Source of the DNA: Kurthia gibsonii
Lineage (GTDB): Bacteria; Bacillota; Bacilli; Bacillales_A; Planococcaceae
Reading direction: 5' to 3'
DNA length: 64,000 nucleotides
Assembly: GCF_006539985.1 (NCBI RefSeq)
Contig: NZ_BJOB01000010.1
Coordinates: 1 to 64,000 of the forward strand
The first letter of the stretch is position 1; each line of letters starts with the position of its first letter. Shown one piece after another: positions 1-10,103 of the stretch. Made by a program: the position numbers and the translations under genes. The notes under the pieces are model-generated. The model saw only the letters and a list, made by a program, of their open reading frames with translations, was not told the DNA's origin and did no database searches.

Positions 1-23
1 GTCCCAAGCTCCTTTTATATTTA

Positions 24-962
24 TTACACTAGCGCTTTCATTACATCACGAACAGCTTCTGCTGAATAATCGAGCGCTGTTTTTTCTTCTTCCGTTAGTT
101 CAAGTTCATAAATTTTCTCAATTCCATTACTACCAAGTAATGTTGGAACACCTAAATATAAATCTTCGTAACCATACTCACCTTCTAAATAAGCAATAGA
201 TGGTAAAATACGACGTTGGTCTTTGATAATCGCTTCTGCCATTTCAACCATAGCAGCGGCTGGTGCATAATAAGCTGACCCATCACCTAATAAATTCACA
301 ATCTCTGCTCCACCTGTACGTGTACGGTTGACGATTTCTGTCAGACGTTCTTTTGGAATTAATGTTTCAAGCGGAATCCCCCCAGCAAAAGAGTAACGCG
401 TTAAAGGAACCATTGTATCTCCATGACCTCCTAATACGAAGCCAGATACATCTTTAACAGATACATTTAATTCTTCTGCTACAAATGCGCGGAAACGGGC
501 TGTATCAAGTACACCCGATTGACCAATTACGCGATTTTTCGGGAAACCTGTTTCTTTAAAAATCGTATATGTCATCGCATCAACAGGATTTGTTAAAACA
601 ATAATGACAGCATTTGGTGCATGTTTTACAATTTCTTTCGCAACAGATTTCATAACACCTTGATTAATTTGAACTAAATCATCGCGACTCATTCCTGGCT
701 TACGTGCCACACCTGCAGTAATTAAGACCACATCTGAACCTTCAATACGCGCGTAATCTGACGTCCCTGTTACACGTGCATCAAAATTCTGAACCGGTGA
801 TGCCTCGTACATATCAAGTGCCTTCCCTTTAGTTGGGTTTTCTACTTTCGGAAGATCGACAATCACAACATCTGCTAATTCTTTTTGGGCAATTAAAAAT
901 GCAGCCGTTGCTCCTGTATAGCCACTACCAATAACAGCAATCTTTTTACGTTTTAAAGACAT
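24..962 (-). CDS. mdh: Malate dehydrogenase
   Basis: NAD-dependent malate dehydrogenase of the TCA cycle, interconverting malate and oxaloacetate in the cytoplasm. With the start at 962 it is 312 residues, the usual length for the Bacillus lactate-dehydrogenase-like MDH. An N-terminal Rossmann motif GSGYTG (residues 12-17), the substrate-loop arginines in [10 protein letters not shown] (about 86-95) and the catalytic His in GGHGDT (about residue 180) are all visible. An in-frame ATG lies at 980, but a GAGGAG ribosome site sits about ten bases before the ATG at 962, so 962 is chosen. It follows icd and citZ on the same strand, the classic Bacillus order, but a terminator separates it from icd, so it may have its own promoter or depend on read-through. 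Confidence 0.97.
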   Translation of the reverse strand: MSLKRKKIAVIGSGYTGATAAFLIAQKELADVVIVDLPKVENPTKGKALDMYEASPVQNFDARVTGTSDYARIEGSDVVLITAGVARKPGMSRDDLVQINQGVMKSVAKEIVKHAPNAVIIVLTNPVDAMTYTIFKETGFPKNRVIGQSGVLDTARFRAFVAEELNVSVKDVSGFVLGGHGDTMVPLTRYSFAGGIPLETLIPKERLTEIVNRTRTGGAEIVNLLGDGSAYYAPAAAMVEMAEAIIKDQRRILPSIAYLEGEYGYEDLYLGVPTLLGSNGIEKIYELELTEEEKTALDYSAEAVRDVMKALV

Positions 963-1101
963 GTGTAAAACACTCCTCATACTTTTCTTATTTTCGTTGG
1001 ATGACGAATACCTTTATTATACTTCATTCCCTCTTTTTATACCCTTCAAAAACGGAAAACAATCGTTAATCCTTTTAGATATGTCACGATTTTGTAAATT
1101 G

Positions 1102-1142
1102 CATAAAAAAGACCCGTTAGAATCAAATGCTTCTAACGGGTT
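1102..1142 (-). terminator. Intrinsic terminator after icd
   Basis: An 11-base-pair stem (ACCCGTTAGAA with TTCTAACGGGT, loop about eight bases) is followed on the minus strand by a run of T. It lies just downstream of the icd stop codon, between icd and mdh. Confidence 0.88.
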
Positions 1143-1159
1143 ATAAAAGCCTTTAAAGA

Positions 1160-2422
1160 TTAAAGGTTTTTGATTAGTTCATCAGCGAACTCTGAACATT
1201 TCACTTCTGTAGCACCGTCCATTAGACGAGCAAAGTCGTAAGTTACAACTTTAGAAGAGATTGTTTTTTCTACTGAGTTAGTAATTAAGTCAGCAGCTTC
1301 TTGCCATCCTAAGTGTTCAAGCATTAATACGCCTGAAAGTAATACTGAAGATGGGTTTACTTTATCTTGACCAGCATATTTCGGAGCAGTACCGTGAGTA
1401 GCTTCGAAGATCGCATGACCAGTTACATAGTTAATGTTAGCTCCTGGAGCGATACCGATACCACCAACTTGTGCAGCAAGTGCATCTGAAATGTAGTCAC
1501 CGTTTAAGTTCATTGTTGCAACAACGTCGAACTCATTTGGACGAGTAAGGATTTGTTGTAAGAAGATATCAGCGATTGAATCTTTTACAATGATTTTGCC
1601 AGCAGCTTCTGCTTCAGCTTGCGCTTTATCAGCAGCTTCTTTACCTTCAGCTTCTACGATTGCATCGTATTGAGCCCAAGTAAATACTTGATCGCCGAAT
1701 TCGTTAGCAGCTAAATCGTAACCCCATTGTTTGAATCCACCTTCAGTGAATTTCATGATGTTACCTTTGTGAACTAATGTTACAGAAGGTTTTTTGTGTT
1801 CGATTGCATAGTTGATTGCAGCACGAACTAAACGTTCTGTACCTTCTTTAGAAACTGGTTTAATACCTAAACCTGAAGTTTCTGGGAAACGAATTTTGTT
1901 AACGCCTAATTCATTTTGTAAGAAGTTTAATAGTTTCTTTTGCTCATCTGAACCAGCTTTGTACTCGATACCAGCGTAGATATCTTCTGTGTTTTCACGG
2001 AAGATTACCATGTCAACATCTTCTGGTTTTTTAACAGGTGAAGGAACACCGTCAAAGTGACGAACAGGACGTAAGCATACATATAAGTCAAGAGTTTGAC
2101 GTAATGCTACGTTTAATGAACGGATACCGCCACCGATTGGTGTAGTAAGTGGACCTTTGATTGCGATTAAGTATTCGTTAATTTTGTCTAAAGTTTCTTG
2201 TGGTAACCATTCGCCTGTTTGGTTGAATGCTTTTTCACCAGCTAAAACTTCTAACCATTCGATTTTCTTTTCACCATTGTAAGCTTTGTTTACTGCAGCG
2301 TCGATAACGCGTGAAGCAGCGTGCCAGATATCAGGACCGATACCGTCACCGATGATGAATGGGATTGTTGGATTGTTTGGTACGTTTAAAACACCATTTT
2401 CTACTACGATTTTTTCAGACAT
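1160..2422 (-). CDS. icd: Isocitrate dehydrogenase (NADP-dependent)
   Basis: Oxidative decarboxylation of isocitrate to 2-oxoglutarate in the TCA cycle. The 420-residue protein shows the family's substrate-binding segment [13 protein letters not shown] (around residues 98-110, with the Ser that contacts isocitrate), the [11 protein letters not shown] block (about 143-153) and a C-terminal [12 protein letters not shown] nucleotide-binding stretch. Length matches Bacillus Icd (about 423). A GGAGG ribosome site precedes the ATG at 2422. It lies 99 bases downstream of citZ with a GC-rich hairpin between them, and is ended by its own terminator. Confidence 0.97.
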   Translation of the reverse strand: MSEKIVVENGVLNVPNNPTIPFIIGDGIGPDIWHAASRVIDAAVNKAYNGEKKIEWLEVLAGEKAFNQTGEWLPQETLDKINEYLIAIKGPLTTPIGGGIRSLNVALRQTLDLYVCLRPVRHFDGVPSPVKKPEDVDMVIFRENTEDIYAGIEYKAGSDEQKKLLNFLQNELGVNKIRFPETSGLGIKPVSKEGTERLVRAAINYAIEHKKPSVTLVHKGNIMKFTEGGFKQWGYDLAANEFGDQVFTWAQYDAIVEAEGKEAADKAQAEAEAAGKIIVKDSIADIFLQQILTRPNEFDVVATMNLNGDYISDALAAQVGGIGIAPGANINYVTGHAIFEATHGTAPKYAGQDKVNPSSVLLSGVLMLEHLGWQEAADLITNSVEKTISSKVVTYDFARLMDGATEVKCSEFADELIKNL

Positions 2423-2450
2423 GAATTGCGCCTCCTACTATATTCATAAT

Positions 2451-2484
2451 CATAGGGCTAGTGCTATAACAGCCCCGCCCTATG
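2451..2484 (-). other. GC-rich intercistronic hairpin, citZ-icd
   Basis: CATAGGGC (2451-2458) is a perfect inverted repeat of GCCCTATG (2477-2484), with further GC pairing possible inside the loop. No T run follows on the minus strand, so it does not look like a simple terminator. It could be a processing or stability element in the citZ-icd message, or a partial attenuator. Confidence 0.55.
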
Positions 2485-2521
2485 ACTTTTATATTATAAC
2501 ATAACAATCAAGAAGTCAGTA

Positions 2522-3637
2522 TTATCTTTCTTCAATTGCTACGTATGTTTGCATTCCTGGTCCAACATACTCGGCACGTGGACGGATTAAACGGTTGTTA
2601 GCATATTGTTCTAAGATATGAGCTACCCAACCAGAAGTACGAGATACTGCAAATACTGGTGTGAATAGGTCATGTTCGATACCTAAAGAGTCGTAAACTG
2701 ACACTGAGAAGAAGTCAACGTTAGCTGGAAGACCTTTTTGAGTTACAATCATGTCATGGATTTTAACTGACATATCATATAGTTCTGGTTTACCAGTTAA
2801 TTTTGTTAATTTTTCAGACATTGCACGTAAGTGTGGTGCACGTGGGTCACCTTTACGGTATACGCGGTGTCCGAAGCCCATGATTTTTTCTTTGTTATCT
2901 AATTTAGTTTGAATATATGTTTCAACGTTATCAACTGAACCGATTTCGCTTAACATTTTCATAACTTGCTCATTTGCACCACCGTGTAATGGACCTTTAA
3001 GAGCGCCGATTGCAGCAGTAACACCAGAGTAAACATCAGATAATGTAGCAACACATACACGTGCAGTGAATGTAGATGCATTTAATTCGTGGTCAGCGTG
3101 TAAGATTAAAGCTTTATCGAACGCTTCGATTTCGATTGGAGCTGGCTCTTCACCTTTTAGCATGTATAAGAAGTTTGCAGCGTAACCAAGTTCTGGTTTT
3201 GGATCAATTGGTTCTTGACCGTTACGAACACGTGCAAAAGTTGTAACAACTGTAGCAATTTTCGCTTGTAGACGAATTGCTTTGCGGTAATTCGCTTCTG
3301 GTTCCATAACATCTGCTTCATCATCAAAAGTACCTAACATTGATACAGCTGTACGAAGAGCTGCCATTGGATGTACTGTTTTTAGAGGCATAGATTTGAA
3401 TAATTCAACGATTGCTGAAGGAATTTCCATGTTATCAGCTAATTGTTGTTTTAGTTCAGCTAACTCGTCAGCTTTTGGAAGACGTGTATGCCATAATAAG
3501 AAAACTACCTCTTCAAATGTTGCATTGTTTGTTAAGTCATCGATGTTGTAACCTACATAAGTTAATGTGTCATCGATAATCGAACTAATCTTCGTTTCTG
3601 CAGCTACGATACCTTCTAAACCTTTAGTTGATGCCAT
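2522..3637 (-). CDS. citZ: Citrate synthase
   Basis: Condenses oxaloacetate and acetyl-CoA to citrate, the entry step of the TCA cycle. From the ATG at 3637 the protein is 371 residues, the normal length of Bacillus CitZ. The catalytic blocks are present: the LHADHELNAST stretch, the GPLHGGANEQV segment with its histidine, and GFGHRVYRKGDPRA. The reading frame stays open to 3754, but the extension lies over the promoter, and a GGAGAG ribosome site stands before 3637, so 3637 is the start. It heads the citZ-icd-mdh cluster. A promoter and a cre-like site upstream suggest carbon catabolite control. Confidence 0.97.
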   Translation of the reverse strand: MASTKGLEGIVAAETKISSIIDDTLTYVGYNIDDLTNNATFEEVVFLLWHTRLPKADELAELKQQLADNMEIPSAIVELFKSMPLKTVHPMAALRTAVSMLGTFDDEADVMEPEANYRKAIRLQAKIATVVTTFARVRNGQEPIDPKPELGYAANFLYMLKGEEPAPIEIEAFDKALILHADHELNASTFTARVCVATLSDVYSGVTAAIGALKGPLHGGANEQVMKMLSEIGSVDNVETYIQTKLDNKEKIMGFGHRVYRKGDPRAPHLRAMSEKLTKLTGKPELYDMSVKIHDMIVTQKGLPANVDFFSVSVYDSLGIEHDLFTPVFAVSRTSGWVAHILEQYANNRLIRPRAEYVGPGMQTYVAIEER

Positions 3638-3722
3638 AATATATCTCTCCTTTTTACATTTCTCTTTGTAACCATTCCCTAAAACAGGAAAGGCTACCCC
3701 AAAAATATCATATGAACCTATA

Positions 3723-3772
3723 AGTAAATCGCTTACATAAAACATTATAATCAATTTTGACGGCTTTGTGAA
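3723..3772 (-). promoter_or_regulatory. citZ promoter with cre-like site
   Basis: On the minus strand TTCACA (3767-3772) and TATAAT (3744-3749) are 17 bases apart, a strong sigma-A promoter. Just downstream, at 3723-3737, TGTAAGCGATTTACT resembles the CcpA cre consensus with about two mismatches. CcpA control of citZ is known in B. subtilis; that this site is used here is inference. Confidence 0.6.
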
Positions 3773-4025
3773 TGAAAAGACATCATTTTATGCAAACACC
3801 ACTTTTTATAGTATTTTACATACATTAAACAGAAAAATGATGAATTTCAAAGCAGCCAAAAAGGTTCATTTTATTCTAAATTTTACTATTTTTTACTATT
3901 TTATTCTAAATACTCGGCAAAAATCGCGTTTTTATGTAAATAAAAGGGAATTTAAAACTTATAGCTAAAATCAAGTTGCTACTTTACATCAAAAAAACTG
4001 CCACATAAATATCGTTTTTTTCAAT
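3773..4025. other. Intergenic region, AT-rich, no gene seen
   Basis: The stretch between the citZ promoter and the fxsA terminator holds no convincing gene. It is very AT-rich and contains a short direct repeat (TTTATTCTAAAT twice, near 3873 and 3900). The single plus-strand open frame through it is low-complexity and lacks a ribosome site. Confidence 0.6.
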
Positions 4026-4078
4026 TAAAAACGGAAATTAGAGGTCATATTACCCTACTAATTTCCGCTTTTTTACTC
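4026..4078. terminator. Bidirectional terminator after fxsA
   Basis: CGGAAATTAG (4032-4041) pairs with CTAATTTCCG (4058-4067). T-rich tails occur on both strands, so it can end fxsA transcription on the minus strand. Confidence 0.8.
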
Positions 4079-4079
4079 T

Positions 4080-4475
4080 TTATGCATCATGCGTGTATAC
4101 TACTACGTTACTTGTTTGATATTTTTTCTTTAGCCAGCGAATCATCAGAGGTCTTAATGCATGACGAACTGGTTTTAAAATCAATAAGATGCCCAGTAAA
4201 TCTGATAAGAACCCTGGCAAGATTAATAAAACACCTGCAACTAAAACGAAAATTCCATCAATAAGCGCAAAACCGGGTGGTTGCCCTTGTCGCATACTTT
4301 GTTGAAAAGATTGTTTTGCTTTTAGACCTTCTTTTTTGAGTAAATAAATACCCAAAGCACCCGTTAACAAGATACAAGCAATTGTCCACCATGCACCAAT
4401 TAACTTACCTGATAGTAAAACGAATGCAATCTCGACAATCGGTACAAGTAATAGTATAAATAAAAATTTACGCAT
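4080..4475 (-). CDS. fxsA: FxsA family membrane protein
   Basis: A 131-residue integral membrane protein of the FxsA family (cytoplasmic-membrane proteins named after the E. coli suppressor of phage T7 exclusion by the F plasmid). At least three hydrophobic segments are visible: residues 4-22, about 28-46 and about 72-100, with a charged linker KKEGLKAKQSFQQSMRQGQPPG that is typical of the family. The C-terminus is short and basic. The ATG at 4475 has a good purine-rich ribosome site. It lies 35 bases downstream of pyk on the same strand, so probably at the end of the pfkA-pyk operon. The cellular role in Bacillales is not known. Confidence 0.9.
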   Translation of the reverse strand: MRKFLFILLLVPIVEIAFVLLSGKLIGAWWTIACILLTGALGIYLLKKEGLKAKQSFQQSMRQGQPPGFALIDGIFVLVAGVLLILPGFLSDLLGILLILKPVRHALRPLMIRWLKKKYQTSNVVVYTHDA

Positions 4476-4510
4476 TATTTTTCCTCCTTCAATTGAAGGG
4501 CGACGCTATT

Positions 4511-6271
4511 TTAAAGAATGCTTGAATAGCCGTGATAAATCACACCTGAAGTGGCATCCATTGAAATTTCTTGATCTGATTTAATTAACTTTGTTGCGTC
4601 CTTCACTCCTACAATAACAGGAATACCAAGTGATAGTCCAACAACAGCCGCATGAGAAGTTAATCCACCTTCTTCGGTAATCAGTCCTGCACAATTTTCC
4701 ACTGCTGGCATCATGTCACGATCTGAACCAATTGTGACAATAATACGTCCCGTCGTATCGACTGCATTTGCTTCTTCTGCATCTTTTACAACAATTGCTT
4801 GGCCATTCGCAACTGATTTACCGATTCCTTGACCTTTTGTTAAAATATCGCCAATTACATGTACTTTCATTAAGTTTGTTGTACCTGCTTGACCAACTGG
4901 TACACCTGCTGTAATGACAACTACATCGCCATACGAGACAAAATGATGTTTTAAACTTTCTTGAACTGCTAATTCTAAAATACCATCTGTATTACGTACT
5001 TTTTGTGCAACGATTGGCATAACACCCCAAACAAGAGCCAATTTACGCGCTGTAATCTCAGAAGAAGTTACTGCTACAACTGCTACACCTGGACGATATT
5101 TCGCAATTGTTTTCGCTGTATAACCACTCTCTGTTGGTGCTAAAATCGCAGATACCTGCAAATTAATTGACGTATATGCTACAGATTGTGCGATTGAATC
5201 GGTCATACTAATACCTTGTTCTTTACTTTGCGCGCGTACAATTGCTTTATGATCCAACGTATTTTCGATACGCTCTGCAATTTTCGCCATTGTTGCAACA
5301 GATTCTACAGGGTATAGACCTGCTGCTGTTTCACCTGAAAGCATGATTGCATCTGTACCATCTAAGATCGCGTTTGCTACATCAGATGCTTCAGCACGTG
5401 TTGGACGTGGGTTACGTTGCATCGAGTCTAGCATTTGTGTTGCTGTAATAACAGGTTTACCTAGTTTATTACATTTTTTAATTAAACTTTTTTGAACTAC
5501 TGGTACTTCTTCAGCTGGGATTTCTACACCTAAGTCTCCACGCGCAACCATTAAACCATCTGAAACTTTTAAAATCTCGTCGATGTTATCTACGCCTTCT
5601 TGATTTTCAATCTTTGGAATGATTTGAATATGGCCAGCATCATTCGACTCAAGTAACGTACGAATTTCTAAAACATCTTTTGGACGACGAACGAATGAAG
5701 CTGCAATAAAATCAACTTTTTGTTCAATTCCGAATAAAATATCGCTTGCATCTTTCTCCGTAATACCTGGTAACTGTACAGATACGCCTGGTACGTTTAC
5801 GCCTTTTTTATTTTTAAGTGTTCCTGCATTTTCAACGATTGTATGAATTAACCCTTTTTCTGAATCAATCGATGTTACACGTAATTCGATTAATCCATCG
5901 TCTAATAAAATAATCGAGCCTTCTGATACATCCTCAATTAATTTGTCATATGTGATTGAAAAGACTTCTTGGTTACCAAGTACTTCTGTCATTGAAATCG
6001 CAATTTTTTGACCTGTAACTAAATCAATTGCATCATTTTCCATTTGGTGTGTACGAATTTCAGGACCTTTTGTATCCAGTAAAATCGCGACGATCTTATT
6101 CATTTCTTCTGCTGCTTCGCGAATTGTTTTGATTCGTTCCGCGTGTTCTTCATGACTACCATGTGAAAAGTTTAAACGCGCAACATTCATACCTGATGCA
6201 ATTAATTTTTTTAATGTTTCTTTTGATTCACTTGCTGGACCAATTGTACAAACAATTTTAGTTTTTCTCAT
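4511..6271 (-). CDS. pyk: Pyruvate kinase with C-terminal PEP-utilizer domain
   Basis: Last glycolytic step, phosphoenolpyruvate plus ADP to pyruvate plus ATP. At 586 residues it is the long Bacillus form: the catalytic barrel and B domain (start [14 protein letters not shown], active-site [28 protein letters not shown]) followed by an extra C-terminal domain of about 110 residues with the PEP-utilizing mobile-domain motif [23 protein letters not shown] containing the swivelling His. It lies 21 bases after pfkA, so the two are co-transcribed as in B. subtilis. Confidence 0.97.
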   Translation of the reverse strand: MRKTKIVCTIGPASESKETLKKLIASGMNVARLNFSHGSHEEHAERIKTIREAAEEMNKIVAILLDTKGPEIRTHQMENDAIDLVTGQKIAISMTEVLGNQEVFSITYDKLIEDVSEGSIILLDDGLIELRVTSIDSEKGLIHTIVENAGTLKNKKGVNVPGVSVQLPGITEKDASDILFGIEQKVDFIAASFVRRPKDVLEIRTLLESNDAGHIQIIPKIENQEGVDNIDEILKVSDGLMVARGDLGVEIPAEEVPVVQKSLIKKCNKLGKPVITATQMLDSMQRNPRPTRAEASDVANAILDGTDAIMLSGETAAGLYPVESVATMAKIAERIENTLDHKAIVRAQSKEQGISMTDSIAQSVAYTSINLQVSAILAPTESGYTAKTIAKYRPGVAVVAVTSSEITARKLALVWGVMPIVAQKVRNTDGILELAVQESLKHHFVSYGDVVVITAGVPVGQAGTTNLMKVHVIGDILTKGQGIGKSVANGQAIVVKDAEEANAVDTTGRIIVTIGSDRDMMPAVENCAGLITEEGGLTSHAAVVGLSLGIPVIVGVKDATKLIKSDQEISMDATSGVIYHGYSSIL

Positions 6272-6292
6272 TACACGACCACTCCAATTTTA

Positions 6293-7270
<978 letters not shown>

Positions 7271-7328
7271 TTACACTTTACACAATAGCATAATGAATAC
7301 AGATTAAGCAGCTATGTGTTGAAAGAAT

Positions 7329-7372
7329 GAGGCTGTTACGATGAATATACTCTATTCTTCGAAACAGCCCTC
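7329..7372 (-). terminator. Hairpin, probable terminator after accA
   Basis: GAGGCTGTTACGA (7329-7341) pairs with TCGAAACAGCCCTC (7359-7372) with few mismatches; on the minus strand it is followed by ATTCTTTC. It may be a partial terminator between accA and pfkA. Confidence 0.6.
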
Positions 7373-7434
7373 CTCTTTATTTATACCCTATCATAACTGC
7401 TAAATCTTACTTTGGAAATATATTTTACAAATTT

Positions 7435-8388
7435 TTATTGTTCGAACGAGCCAATCACACGGAATTTATCATAGCGTTGGTTCACTAATTGTTCTTTCGA
7501 GAAGTCCTTAAAGTCTTGTAGCCCTTGACGAATTGATGCTGCGACAAATTCTGCCTGCTCCTCTGGGTTTTTATGTGCCCCACCTAAAACTTCAGGAATA
7601 ATTTCATCGATTACAGCCATTTCTTTTAAGTTAGGAGCTGTAATTCGCATTGCTTCTGCCGCATCTTTTGCAAGTGAAGCATCCTTCCATAAAATCGATG
7701 CCGCACCTTCTGGTGAAATAACTGAGAATGTTGAGTTTTCAAGCATGTAAATGCGATTAGCTACACTAATACCAAGCGCACCACCACTACCGCCTTCTCC
7801 AATTACAACAGATAAAACAGGAACGGTTAAACCAGCCATCTCAACCAAGTTACGTGCAATTGCTTCACTTTGTCCACGTTCTTCAGCTGCTTTGCCAGGG
7901 TAAGCTCCCTTTGTATCAACAAAACAAATAATTGGTCGGTTGAATTTTTCTGCCTGTTTCATTAAGCGAAGCGCTTTACGGTAACCTTCTGGATGCGGCA
8001 TACCAAAATTACGACGAATGTTTTCTTTTGTTGCCTTACCTCTTTGGTGTCCTATGACAGTTACAGCTTGTCCATCAATACTTGCAATCCCACCGATTAA
8101 AGCTTCATCATCTCCGTAATTTCGATCACCATGAAGTTCGATAAAATCATCAAAGATGGCGTGAATGTAATCTAAGCTTGTTGGACGCATAGTGTGACGC
8201 GCAATTTGAACACGATCCCAAGGTTCTAAGTTTGAATAAATCTCTTTTTGAAGTGTTTCAAATTTCGTTTCAAGATGCTTAATTTCTTCTGTAAAATCAA
8301 TATCAGCGCTCTCCGTTACTGATTTTAACTCAGAAATTTTAGCTTGTAGTTCAATTAATGGTTTTTCAAATGGTAATGTTTGTTCCAT
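7435..8388 (-). CDS. accA: Acetyl-CoA carboxylase carboxyltransferase subunit alpha
   Basis: Alpha subunit of the carboxyltransferase that makes malonyl-CoA for fatty acid synthesis. The 317-residue protein has the family N-terminal coiled region (residues 1-60) and the crotonase-fold core with [27 protein letters not shown], the [10 protein letters not shown] block and the oxyanion-hole segment [10 protein letters not shown]. It begins two bases after the accD stop, so the two subunits are translationally linked. A regulator gene heads the same unit. Confidence 0.97.
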   Translation of the reverse strand: MEQTLPFEKPLIELQAKISELKSVTESADIDFTEEIKHLETKFETLQKEIYSNLEPWDRVQIARHTMRPTSLDYIHAIFDDFIELHGDRNYGDDEALIGGIASIDGQAVTVIGHQRGKATKENIRRNFGMPHPEGYRKALRLMKQAEKFNRPIICFVDTKGAYPGKAAEERGQSEAIARNLVEMAGLTVPVLSVVIGEGGSGGALGISVANRIYMLENSTFSVISPEGAASILWKDASLAKDAAEAMRITAPNLKEMAVIDEIIPEVLGGAHKNPEEQAEFVAASIRQGLQDFKDFSKEQLVNQRYDKFRVIGSFEQ

Positions 8389-8390
8389 GA

Positions 8391-9245
8391 CTAGTTGTCT
8401 CCCTTCGTGTGTAAACGAACAATCGTACTTAATGTATCTTTCATCTCATGTCGAGGGACAATTTTATCTAATTGACCATGCTTTAATAAAAACTCTGCTG
8501 TTTGGAAATCATCCGGCAATTTTTCACGTACAGTCTGTTCAATAACACGACGACCTGCAAAGCCGATTAACGCTTGTGGTTCAGCTAAATTGATATCACC
8601 AACAGATGCAAAACTTGCTGATACGCCACCTGTCGTGGGGTGTGTCATAACCGATACATATAACTGACCTTCACGACTATGTTTTTCAAGTGCTACAGAT
8701 GTTTTCGCCATTTGCATTAGCGACAATGCACCTTCTTGCATGCGTGCGCCACCACTTGCAGTAAAGATAATAAATGGTACTTTTAATTCCGTTGCTTTTT
8801 CAATCGCACGTGTAATTTTTTCACCGACTACTGACCCCATTGACCCCATTCGGAAGAACGAATCCATAACTGCTAACACGATCGTTTGACCATCAATCTG
8901 GCCGATACCTGTTAGCACTGCTTCATTCAAACCCGTCTTCGCTTGATCTACTTGTACTTTTTCAACGTATCCCGGGAAGCCAAGTGGGTTCGTTGTTTTT
9001 AAATTATCATCAATTGATTGGAATGTACCTTCGTCAATCACTAGATTCATTCGTTGTTGTGAATTGATTTTGTTATGATAATTACATTTTGGACAAACAT
9101 ATAAGTTCTTCTGTAATTCTTTTGTAACCATTACATGCTTACATTCTGAACATTGATGCATAACGCCTGCTTTAATATCATGTTGAACCTGTGCTTTTTT
9201 TACTTTATTCGGTTTTGTTTTTGAAAATATATTTTTTATACTCAT
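8391..9245 (-). CDS. accD: Acetyl-CoA carboxylase carboxyltransferase subunit beta
   Basis: Beta subunit partner of AccA. The 284-residue protein carries the N-terminal four-cysteine zinc ribbon (C32, C35, C51, C54) and the carboxyltransferase core with [20 protein letters not shown] and [13 protein letters not shown]. Its ATG overlaps the stop codon of the upstream regulator gene (ATGA), showing translational coupling. The order regulator-accD-accA is typical of Planococcaceae-like Bacillales. Confidence 0.97.
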   Translation of the reverse strand: MSIKNIFSKTKPNKVKKAQVQHDIKAGVMHQCSECKHVMVTKELQKNLYVCPKCNYHNKINSQQRMNLVIDEGTFQSIDDNLKTTNPLGFPGYVEKVQVDQAKTGLNEAVLTGIGQIDGQTIVLAVMDSFFRMGSMGSVVGEKITRAIEKATELKVPFIIFTASGGARMQEGALSLMQMAKTSVALEKHSREGQLYVSVMTHPTTGGVSASFASVGDINLAEPQALIGFAGRRVIEQTVREKLPDDFQTAEFLLKHGQLDKIVPRHEMKDTLSTIVRLHTKGDN

Positions 9246-9895
9246 TCCATATTCTCCCCTTCAGTTAACAAATCAATCCATACCTCATAGGCCTGAACCG
9301 CCTGAGCAGGATTCCCTGCAATTAATTCACTTATAAATGTCGCTAGTACTTCTCGTTCCGCTGGAGTCGATTGTCCTCGATACAGTGACTTACCGAATTG
9401 ATTTAAAATCATCCAAATTTTAAATACTAATCGATTATGTGATGATACCATCAATTCTCGAACTAAAATTTCTCGTTCAATTTGACCTTCAATAATTAAC
9501 ATATGTAGTAAACTTTCCCACACAGGTAATTTACAAAGCTTTTCGTCTGTTGCAACTTCAACAATCGCATCGCGCTCTAAAATTTGTTGTGTGTGATGAA
9601 CATTTACTAAATCTTTTTCTTCTTGTAAAACAAATGTAGATAATACTTCTACTAATTTATGATTTCTAAAATCGGATAGGAACGTGCCACCACCATGTTT
9701 GGTTTCAATTAAGCCTAGCAGCTCCATACTTCGTAAAGCCTCACGTACAGAAGATCGCCCAACACCTAGTCTTTCTGCCAATACACGTTCTGAAGGCAGT
9801 TTATCACCTGGTCCAATTTCTTCAATTCGAATAATTTCTCGAAGTTCTTTCACTATTTGAATAAATCTTTTTGGCGCGGACTTCTCTACATTCAT
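9242..9895 (-). CDS. GntR/FadR-type transcriptional regulator
   Basis: A 217-residue DNA-binding regulator. Residues 8-75 form the GntR winged helix: the [34 protein letters not shown] stretch is a textbook match. The all-helical C-terminal part (about 85-210) has the size of a FadR/FCD effector domain, but the metal-binding histidine pattern of the FCD family is not obvious. It overlaps accD by four bases and lies in the same operon. A perfect ten-base-arm palindrome just upstream of its start matches the FadR core TGGTC-N-GACCA, so it probably represses its own operon. The ligand, perhaps an acyl-CoA or malonyl-CoA, is inference. Confidence 0.88.
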   Translation of the reverse strand: MNVEKSAPKRFIQIVKELREIIRIEEIGPGDKLPSERVLAERLGVGRSSVREALRSMELLGLIETKHGGGTFLSDFRNHKLVEVLSTFVLQEEKDLVNVHHTQQILERDAIVEVATDEKLCKLPVWESLLHMLIIEGQIEREILVRELMVSSHNRLVFKIWMILNQFGKSLYRGQSTPAEREVLATFISELIAGNPAQAVQAYEVWIDLLTEGENME

Positions 9896-9917
9896 CGCTT
9901 CAACTCCCCATCTTCAC

Positions 9918-9938
9918 AAAAGTGGTCTGACCACTTTT
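9918..9938. promoter_or_regulatory. FadR-like operator in front of gntR-accD-accA
   Basis: Perfect palindrome of ten-base arms AAAAGTGGTC and GACCACTTTT around one central base. Its core TGGTC-N-GACCA is the core of the E. coli FadR recognition sequence. It lies right downstream of the -10 box of the operon promoter, over the likely transcription start. Confidence 0.75.
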
Positions 9939-9941
9939 TAT

Positions 9942-9970
9942 AGCATACAAAAGTTTTTTTAGTTAGTAAA
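9942..9970 (-). promoter_or_regulatory. Promoter of the gntR-accD-accA operon
   Basis: On the minus strand, TTTACT (9965-9970) and TATGCT (9942-9947) are 17 bases apart. The operator at 9918-9938 begins four bases downstream. Confidence 0.6.
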
Positions 9971-10103
9971 GTAAAATCATGTAATTCTAGACTTTTTACT
10001 CATTCATTTTTTGAATCATTTTCCATTAAATTTGATTACTTCTTTTCGTTAAAAAGAAAAAGCAAATGGCTATGCTTTGTTATAAAACACAACCACTTAC
10101 TTT

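Noticed and set aside
961-1146. Plus-strand ORF of 61 codons between icd and mdh
   Set aside because: It contains the icd terminator and has no ribosome site; shadow frame.
2286-2504. Plus-strand ORF inside the icd start region
   Set aside because: Opposite-strand shadow of icd, overlaps its ribosome site.
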